Assembly: GCA_050050115.1 (NCBI GenBank) | Contig: JASFUX010000094.1 | Location: 1-12,023 of the forward strand | Direction of reading: 5' to 3' | DNA length: 12,023 nt | DNA from: JASFUX01 sp050050115 | GTDB taxonomy: Bacteria > Pseudomonadota > Alphaproteobacteria > Caulobacterales > Maricaulaceae | In this document: positions 7,004 to 12,023 of the stretch, piece by piece | Position numbering within the stretch: position 1 is the first letter of the stretch | Layout: each line of letters opens with the position of its first letter | Notes under the pieces: model-generated | The model's input: the letters and a program-made list of their open reading frames with translations, nothing else | Databases searched by the model: none | What the model was told of the DNA's origin: nothing | Translations under genes and position numbers: made by a program

Positions 7004-7467
7004 ACGATCGAACGCCCTCTACAGCGGGTTTCAGTCTGCTCGAGATGCTGTGCGCGCTGGCGATCGTCGGCGTGATCGCCGGCGCGAGCGTGATGGCCTT
7101 CGGCGGACGCAGCGACGCGCTCGGCGTGCGCGCCGAGGCGCAACGGCTCGCCGACCGCCTCAACCTCGCCGCCGACGAAGCGATGCTTTCGAGCGAGGTC
7201 ATCGCCCTCGACCTCGACGGCGAAGGCTATCGTTTCGTTGTGGGAGCCGATGACGGTCGGAGCTGGGCGCCCCACGCTTCGCCCCTGCTCGGCCCTCGCC
7301 GCGACGCGCCCGCCGGCCTCGCCTTCGCATCCTCAGAATCCGACCTCCTGCCGATCGCGCCCGGTCGCGGCGGCGGCGCGGCGTTCGTCGTCTCGGGATC
7401 GGCCGCGGCTTGGCAGGTTTCGTTCGACGGCCTCGCCGCGCGCGCCGCACCGGTCGAACAGGACTAG
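7000..7467 (+). CDS. gspH: GspH, T2SS minor pseudopilin
   Basis: A 155-residue prepilin: leader of 10 residues ending in Ala-Gly, then FSLLEM with Glu at +5 and the hydrophobic helix LCALAIVGVIAGASVMAF. The globular part (AQRLADRLNLAADEAMLSSEVIALDLDGEGYRFV) follows the GspH/FimT pattern, in which a helix with many small residues precedes a beta-sheet beginning with a strand that ends in Tyr-Arg-Phe. GspH is a low-abundance subunit joining the pseudopilus shaft to the I-J-K tip. The GTG start overlaps the gspG stop (GTGA, 7000-7003), indicating coupled translation. It ends 3 nt before the gspI GTG. Confidence 0.92.
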   Translation: MNDRTPSTAGFSLLEMLCALAIVGVIAGASVMAFGGRSDALGVRAEAQRLADRLNLAADEAMLSSEVIALDLDGEGYRFVVGADDGRSWAPHASPLLGPRRDAPAGLAFASSESDLLPIAPGRGGGAAFVVSGSAAAWQVSFDGLAARAAPVEQD

Positions 7468-7470
7468 GCC

Positions 7471-7842
7471 GTGCGCGCACCACGCCAATCCGTTGATGGG
7501 TTCACCCTGGTCGAGGCGTTGGTCGCACTCGCCGTGCTGGCCCTCGCAGCGACGGCTCTGCTTGGCGCGACGCAAGCCCATCTCGACCGCGTCGGCGGTC
7601 TGGAAGCGCGCGCCGCAGCCGGATGGGTGGCGGAGAACCGACTCGCGGAGCTGCGGCTCGCGCCCTCGCAAGACCACCCGTCAACGGTCGAGATGCTCGA
7701 CCGCCGTTGGCGCATAGAAACCGCTCGTCGCCCCACCGGCGACCCGGACATCGTCCGCGCCGACGTCACCGTGTCCGAGGACGGCGGGACCGGCGCGCGT
7801 GCGACGCTGACGGGGTTCATCGACGTCGGAGGCGTTCAATGA
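7471..7842 (+). CDS. gspI: GspI, T2SS minor pseudopilin
   Basis: A 123-residue prepilin, the usual GspI size. Leader of 10 residues ending Asp-Gly, then FTLVEALVALAVLALAATALL, with Phe at +1 and Glu at +5. The segment GWVAENRLAELRLA is the strongly conserved GspI motif just after the N-terminal helix. GspI starts the pseudopilus tip complex by binding GspJ and GspK. The GTG at 7471 follows the gspH stop by 3 nt, and its own stop overlaps the gspC start (ATGA, 7839-7842). In classical operons gspJ and gspK would follow directly; here gspC does, and gspJ is about 7 kb away on the other strand. Confidence 0.95.
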   Translation: MRAPRQSVDGFTLVEALVALAVLALAATALLGATQAHLDRVGGLEARAAAGWVAENRLAELRLAPSQDHPSTVEMLDRRWRIETARRPTGDPDIVRADVTVSEDGGTGARATLTGFIDVGGVQ

Positions 7843-8705
7843 TCGGCCCACGCGCGATCCGCCTCGTCGTCCTGGCCTTTGGCGCCGCTGTCACCGTGTC
7901 GCTCGCAACGACGGCGGCGCAGGTGACGTGGCGTTTCGCCGGCGACGGCGGCGCGCCGCTGCCGCCCGCCCCGGCGATCGCGCAACCCGCTCCCGCCGCG
8001 CCCGACATCGGTCCGATCCTGGCGCTCGCCCCGTTCGGGGAGCCGACGCGCGAACCCGCCCTCGCCGCCGCGGCTGAAACTTCGCTCAACCTGACGCTCG
8101 AAGGCGTCGTCCTTGCACGACCCGCCGCGCGGTCGTCGGCCTTCATCTCCGCTCCCGGCGAACCGGGGGCCTACTTCCGCGTCGGCGACGAGATCCCCGG
8201 CGGCGCAGTCATAGAGTCGGTCGAACGCGATCACGTGGTGCTGCTCATCGGGACACGGCGGGAAACCCTGTCGTTCCCAGACAGCGGCGCCGCGGCGATT
8301 AAAGCGCGCGGCGTCGCTACGATGCGCGCTCTCTTGCCCGAGAGCGTGCGCGGCGAAGCGCCGTCACCCGAGCGCGCGCAGCCGATACCGATCGCAGACC
8401 GCCCCGCCCCAGACGAAGTGATCGACGACTACCGTCGCCGCATCGCCGCCAATCCTCAGACTGTGCTCGACGACCTCGGCCTCGCGGTCGTCGCCGAAGG
8501 TTATCGCATCGGCGCTCAAGCGCCGCAGAGCGTGCGGCGCGCCGGTTTTCAGGCGGGCGACGTCGTCACGGCGGTCAACGGCGTCTCGGTCGGCGAGATC
8601 GAAGCCGACCGCCAGCTTTTCGAAGACATCGCCGCCGCGGGCAGCGCTCGCGTCGAGATCATGCGGGGCGACCGCATCGTGACCTTGTCATTTCCCTTGA
8701 GGTGA
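7839..8705 (+). CDS. gspC: GspC, T2SS inner-membrane protein linking platform to secretin (PDZ type)
   Basis: A 288-residue bitopic protein. Membrane helix at ~7-28, Pro/Ala-rich linker (37-56), homology region ~57-147 (ILALAPFGEP, then LNLTLEGVVLARPAARSSAFI and AYFRVGDEIPGGAVIESVERDHVVLL, the GspC HR pattern), a second linker rich in Pro, and a C-terminal PDZ domain ~213-286 with GAQAPQSVRRAGFQAGDVVTAVNG. The HR domain docks onto the N0 domain of GspD and the PDZ domain is implicated in substrate selection. The ATG at 7839 overlaps the gspI stop. The open frame extends back to 7623, but that extension is only the shadow of gspI. It lies 8 nt before gspD, in the classical C-D order. Confidence 0.94.
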   Translation: MIGPRAIRLVVLAFGAAVTVSLATTAAQVTWRFAGDGGAPLPPAPAIAQPAPAAPDIGPILALAPFGEPTREPALAAAAETSLNLTLEGVVLARPAARSSAFISAPGEPGAYFRVGDEIPGGAVIESVERDHVVLLIGTRRETLSFPDSGAAAIKARGVATMRALLPESVRGEAPSPERAQPIPIADRPAPDEVIDDYRRRIAANPQTVLDDLGLAVVAEGYRIGAQAPQSVRRAGFQAGDVVTAVNGVSVGEIEADRQLFEDIAAAGSARVEIMRGDRIVTLSFPLR

Positions 8706-8713
8706 GCTGACCC

Positions 8714-10855
8714 ATGACCCGCTTCATCCGCATCGCCGCAATCGCGCTTCTCGCCGCGGTCCCGCTTGTCGCGCCCGCCGCGGGGCAGGCCCCGCAGGAC
8801 CAGGACTACATCAGCTGGGCCAACCAGGCGCCGCTCGACGACACGGGCCCGGCGAGCTTCGTCATCAACCTGCGCGACGCGGAGATCCAGACGCTCGCCG
8901 AACAGGTCTCCGACATCACCGGCCGCTCAGTGCTGCTCGATCCGACCGTGCGCGGAGAGGTGACGGTGTTCTCCTCCGCTCCTCTGACCGAGGCGGGCGT
9001 GTGGGAGCTGTTCCAATCGGTGCTGCGCGTCAACGGCTTCGCCGCGGTGCCCTCGGGCGCGGTGTGGCGCGTGGTGCCCCAGGCCGCCGTCCGCAACGGC
9101 GGCGTCGCGCTCGACGCGGGCGGCGCGGTCTATTCGCAGGACCTCGTCACCAAGCTGATCTCGCTCGACAACCTCTCCTCTGAGGCCGCCGTCCGGGTAC
9201 TGCGCCCGCTCGTCGCCTCGTTCGGCTACATCGAAGCCCTGCCGCGCCCGAACGCGCTGATCGTCACCGACTACGCCGAGAACGTCACGCGGATCGAGCA
9301 ACTCGCCGCAGAACTCGACGGTGACGGCGGAGATGACTTCACGTTGGTGCCGCTGCAGAACGCGCCAGCGGGCAGCGTCGCGGACATCCTCGGCCAGGTG
9401 CTCGCCGACACCGGCGTCGGACCGGCCAGCCGCGCGCCGCGGATCGCCGTCGACGAGCGCGGCAATGCGCTGATCGTCCGTGGAGAGCCCGATCAGATCG
9501 CCGAGGTTCGCCGCCTCGCCAACTCGCTCGACGGCCCCGGCGGGGCCGCGCCGATCACGCGCGTATTCCGCCTGCGCCACAGCGACGCGCTCGCCGTCGC
9601 TTCGGTCCTCCAAGGCGTGCTCGGCGACGGCGGCGGCGCGGTGACCAACCCCGTCGCGCGCAGTCTCGCGCCTGGTCAATTTGGATCGCAGAACGGATAT
9701 CAGGGCGGTTCGCTTGGAGGATCATTCGGAGTATCTCAAAGCGGCGGCGATCAGCTGTCGGCGCTCGCGCAGCAGTACGGCCTCGCCACCCCCGGCGGCG
9801 GCGCGCAGCAGGGCTTCGGCGCCGGCGGCGGCATGGCTTCTCCGGCCGGTTTCACCACCGCCGGCGGCGTCTCGATCCAACCGGCGATCGAGCTCAACGC
9901 CATCGTCGTGCGTGGCGCGCCGTCGGTGATCGCCGAGATCGACGCGCTCATCGCCGAGCTCGACGTGCGCCGCCCGCAGGTTCTGATCGAAGCGGCCATC
10001 GTCGAGATCACCGGCGACGCGGCCGAGCAGCTGGGCGTTCAGCTCGGATTCGGCGCCGCCGCGCCTCCGGGCAGCGTCGCGGCGGTCTCCTTCTCCGATT
10101 TCGGCCTGTCGCTGCGGCGCATCCTGGCGATCCTCGGCGAGCCGGCGGCGGTCGGCCTGATCGACGATGGCCTGAGCGTCGGCCTCTCTTCGGAGGACGA
10201 GTTCGGGATCCTGGTCCAGGCGCTGGCGACGTCTTCGAGCGCGAACCTGCTCTCAACCCCGTCGATCACCACGCTCGACAACGAGCCCGCGGAGATCGTC
10301 GTCGGTCAGAACGTGCCGTTCCGCACCGGCAGCTTTTCCGCCGGCAATTCGCTCGATCCGTTTACGACGATCGAGCGCCAGGATGTCGGCCTGACGCTGC
10401 AGGTCGCCCCGCAGGTCCATGACGGCGACGTGGTGCGGCTCTCGGTGTCGCAGGAAGTCTCGTCGCTGCTGACCGGGACCTTCGCCGGCGCCGCCGATCT
10501 CATCACCAATCGGCGCAGCATCGTCACCACGGTGCTCGCCGACGATGGTGAGACCATCGTGCTCGGCGGGCTGATCTCCAACGACCAGGTCACCGCCGAA
10601 AGCTCGGTGCCGGTGCTGGGCGACATCCCGGTGGCGGGCCGCCTGTTCTCCTCGGAGTTCGAGACGCAGACCAAGCGCACCCTGTTCGTCTTCCTCCGCC
10701 CCACGATCCTGCGCGACCGCCGCGACTCGGTCGCCGCGGCCCAGGCCCGGCTCCGCCTGGTCAACGGATCGGAAGCTGCGCGACAGGACTATCTCGATAC
10801 CATGCTCGCCCCGCCGGTCGACGGCATGCGTCTGGAGATTGAAGGGATCTACTAA
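8714..10855 (+). CDS. gspD: GspD, T2SS outer-membrane secretin
   Basis: A 713-residue secretin. Signal peptide ~1-25 (cleavage near AAGQ). Then N0 (~47-123, FVINLRDAEIQTLAEQV), N1 (~144-201, with LPRPNALIVTDY), N2 (~207-273) and N3 (~281-417), which carries an ~80-residue Gly/Ser/Gln-rich insertion at ~303-386. The secretin beta-barrel spans ~420-665 with LLSTPSITTLDNEPAEIVVGQ, a gate region GSFSAGN, and the signature VPVLGDIPVAGRLFS (632-646). A short C-terminal tail (QDYLDTMLAPPVDG) may be the S-domain that binds a pilotin, though no pilotin gene is seen. About 15 copies form the channel for folded exoproteins. GAGGTGA overlapping the end of gspC precedes the ATG. The stop shares bases with that of the convergent glpR-like gene. 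Confidence 0.97.
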   Translation: MTRFIRIAAIALLAAVPLVAPAAGQAPQDQDYISWANQAPLDDTGPASFVINLRDAEIQTLAEQVSDITGRSVLLDPTVRGEVTVFSSAPLTEAGVWELFQSVLRVNGFAAVPSGAVWRVVPQAAVRNGGVALDAGGAVYSQDLVTKLISLDNLSSEAAVRVLRPLVASFGYIEALPRPNALIVTDYAENVTRIEQLAAELDGDGGDDFTLVPLQNAPAGSVADILGQVLADTGVGPASRAPRIAVDERGNALIVRGEPDQIAEVRRLANSLDGPGGAAPITRVFRLRHSDALAVASVLQGVLGDGGGAVTNPVARSLAPGQFGSQNGYQGGSLGGSFGVSQSGGDQLSALAQQYGLATPGGGAQQGFGAGGGMASPAGFTTAGGVSIQPAIELNAIVVRGAPSVIAEIDALIAELDVRRPQVLIEAAIVEITGDAAEQLGVQLGFGAAAPPGSVAAVSFSDFGLSLRRILAILGEPAAVGLIDDGLSVGLSSEDEFGILVQALATSSSANLLSTPSITTLDNEPAEIVVGQNVPFRTGSFSAGNSLDPFTTIERQDVGLTLQVAPQVHDGDVVRLSVSQEVSSLLTGTFAGAADLITNRRSIVTTVLADDGETIVLGGLISNDQVTAESSVPVLGDIPVAGRLFSSEFETQTKRTLFVFLRPTILRDRRDSVAAAQARLRLVNGSEAARQDYLDTMLAPPVDGMRLEIEGIY

Positions 10856-11652
10856 GAGGAAGAACCGTTCCCGCGCGCCGCGCCCGCCATCGCCTCGACT
10901 ACCTGGACGTCGTGCTTCTCGCATAGGGCCGAGAGCCTGGGGCTGGTCAGCGCGTCGGTGACGAAGACGTCGATCTCGCCGACGTGGCCGATGCGCACCG
11001 GCGCGGGCCGGCCGAGCTTCGAGCTGTCCGCGGCGAGGATCACCTGGCGCGAGTTATCGATGATGGTCTGGGAGACCTGCACCTCGTTCATGTCGAAGTC
11101 GAGAAGCGCGCCGTCCTCGTCGATCGCCGAGGCGCCGATGACGGCGTAGTCGACCTTGAAGCCCTTGATGAACTCCATGGCGAAGGCGCCGACCGCGGCG
11201 CGGTCCACCCGGCGCACGCGACCGCCGACGACGATCACTTCGACCTCCGGGTTCTGATAAAGCAGATCGACCACGTTCAAATTGTTGGTGATCACCAAAA
11301 GCCCGCGCCGGCCAGAGAGAGAGCGCGCGACCTCCTCGGTGGTCGTGCCGATGTTGATGAACAACGAAGCGTCGTCGGGGATGAGAGCGGCCGTCGCTTC
11401 GCCGATCGCGCGCTTTTCGTCCTGCGCGAGCATGCGGCGGGCCTCGTAGGCAAGATTGTCGATCCCCGAGGTGATGACCGCCCCGCCGTGCACGCGCGCC
11501 AGCAAGCTGTCGGCCGACAGCTCGTTCAAATCCTTGCGGATGGTCTGCGGAGTCACGCCCAGGCGCTCGGCCAGCGCCTCCACTGTGACGCGGCCGGTCC
11601 GCCGTGCGATCTCGAGGATCGACTTATGTCTTTGTGCGACGACGCCTGACAC
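10852..11652 (-). CDS. GlpR-like DeoR-family transcriptional regulator
   Basis: A 266-residue repressor-type protein. The N-terminal winged helix-turn-helix (~residues 8-58) has VTVEALAERLGVTPQTIRKDLNEL, the DeoR signature. The C-terminal sugar-phosphate sensing domain shows LFINIGTTTEEVARSL, LLVITNNLNVVDLL, VVGGRVRR, DYAVIGASAIDEDGALLDFD and IIDNSRQVILAADSSKLGR. The order and wording match E. coli GlpR, the glycerol-3-phosphate repressor, along nearly its whole length. The effector is therefore probably a phosphorylated polyol or sugar, but no glp genes are in view. I prefer the GTG at 11652, which gives the family's length. A GTG at 11733 would add 27 unconserved residues; it lies directly after the T-tract of the upstream terminator and has no ribosome binding site. 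The stop overlaps the gspD stop by 4 nt. Confidence 0.9.
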   Translation of the reverse strand: MSGVVAQRHKSILEIARRTGRVTVEALAERLGVTPQTIRKDLNELSADSLLARVHGGAVITSGIDNLAYEARRMLAQDEKRAIGEATAALIPDDASLFINIGTTTEEVARSLSGRRGLLVITNNLNVVDLLYQNPEVEVIVVGGRVRRVDRAAVGAFAMEFIKGFKVDYAVIGASAIDEDGALLDFDMNEVQVSQTIIDNSRQVILAADSSKLGRPAPVRIGHVGEIDVFVTDALTSPRLSALCEKHDVQVVEAMAGAARGNGSSS

Positions 11653-11734
11653 GATCGGCTGAGCTCTCGTTGGCTCCGGTGCGGCGATCGTGCGCGGATT
11701 GACGGCGTTGGACAAGACCGCGCCGGCGCGCACG

Positions 11735-11785
11735 AAAAAGTCTGCTCGCCGCAGGCCTTAGGGAATGTGCAGGCCCGCGGCGAGC
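11735..11785 (-). terminator. Rho-independent terminator of the TonB-dependent receptor gene
   Basis: On the reverse strand a 15-bp stem (arms 11771-11785 and 11744-11758) with a single G-U wobble encloses a 12-nt loop. After four bases follows a run of five T (11735-11739). It begins about 22 nt after the receptor stop codon. The plus strand has no T-run after the hairpin, so it acts on the minus strand. A 10-bp palindrome, CAAGCGCTTG (11794-11803), lies between the stop and the hairpin. Confidence 0.8.
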
Positions 11786-11806
11786 GATCGCTTCAAGCGC
11801 TTGGTC

Positions 11807-12023
11807 TTAGAAGCGATAGTTGACGTCCACGCCGTAGCGGCGCGGATATCGAGGCGTCTGGAAGATGAAGAACAAAGGATCGCCGCCGTCCCCGGTGACC
11901 CCGCCGGGCGTGTCCTCATTTGTGAAGTTCTTCACGTAGGCGCCGATCTCCCAATTGTCGCGGGCATAGAAGGTTCGAGCGTTGCCCTCCCAGAACCCGT
12001 CCAGGTGTGATTGCGGCAGGTTC
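11807..12023 (-). CDS. TonB-dependent receptor, C-terminal end (gene continues past the right window edge)
   Basis: The last 72 codons of a reverse-strand gene are visible. The residues NWEIGAYVKNFTNED and PRRYGVDVNYRF before the stop are typical of the last beta-strands of TonB-dependent outer-membrane receptors: the penultimate strand carries the xNW-x-GxYVKNxTNE pattern and the protein ends in the Tyr-Arg-Phe beta-signal read by the BAM complex. The substrate cannot be told from this part; a Gly/Asp-rich loop (DTPGGVTGDGGDP) separates the two strands. The gene is read towards the glpR-like regulator but is insulated from it by a terminator. Confidence in the family is good; there is no evidence on specificity. 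Confidence 0.85.
   Translation of the reverse strand, partial: NLPQSHLDGFWEGNARTFYARDNWEIGAYVKNFTNEDTPGGVTGDGGDPLFFIFQTPRYPRRYGVDVNYRF

Noticed and set aside
7623..7838. N-terminal extension of gspC
   Set aside because: It overlaps gspI in another frame, is Arg-rich, and the ATG at 7839 places the membrane helix at the N-terminus as expected for GspC.
10856..10870. AGAGGAAGAA after the gspD stop as a ribosome binding site for a further plus-strand gene
   Set aside because: No start codon follows at a suitable distance, and the region is the end of the convergent regulator gene.

Overview
This window is a type II secretion system (T2SS, general secretory pathway) locus from a high-GC Gram-negative bacterium. 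An alphaproteobacterium is most likely: the major pseudopilin has Val at +1 of the mature protein, a GspN is present, gene ends overlap tightly, and a TonB-dependent receptor lies beside the locus. This placement is an inference from protein style; there is no rRNA or other marker.

Layout, left to right. The T2SS genes are split over four transcription directions. (1) On the minus strand, 1255 to the left edge: a periplasmic-binding-protein-like lipoprotein (LpoA / Peripla_BP_6 type), then the start of gspJ, which runs off the left edge; gspK would be expected beyond it. (2) On the plus strand, 1231-1983: gspN, whose 5' end overlaps the lipoprotein gene head to head by 25 nt. (3) On the minus strand, 6429 to 1995: gspL-gspM-gspE-gspF, tightly coupled and ending 11 nt from the end of gspN. 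(4) On the plus strand, 6521-10855: gspG-gspH-gspI-gspC-gspD. Units 3 and 4 diverge from a gap of about 90 nt at 6430-6520. To the right are a minus-strand GlpR-type DeoR-family regulator, whose stop codon overlaps the gspD stop, then a convincing rho-independent terminator, and finally the last 72 codons of a minus-strand TonB-dependent receptor.

Together the genes give nearly a whole T2SS: inner-membrane platform (GspC, F, L, M, N), cytoplasmic ATPase (GspE), pseudopilus (GspG, H, I, J) and outer-membrane secretin (GspD). Not seen here are gspK, a prepilin peptidase (gspO) and a pilotin (gspS).

Points most worth a second look: a one-base frame break near the 3' end of gspE; the head-to-head overlap of gspN with the lipoprotein gene, in which each ribosome binding site lies inside the other gene; and the lipoprotein itself, an unexpected partner of a pseudopilin gene. 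No RNA genes, IS elements or CRISPR arrays were seen, and no stretch longer than 300 nt lacks a gene.
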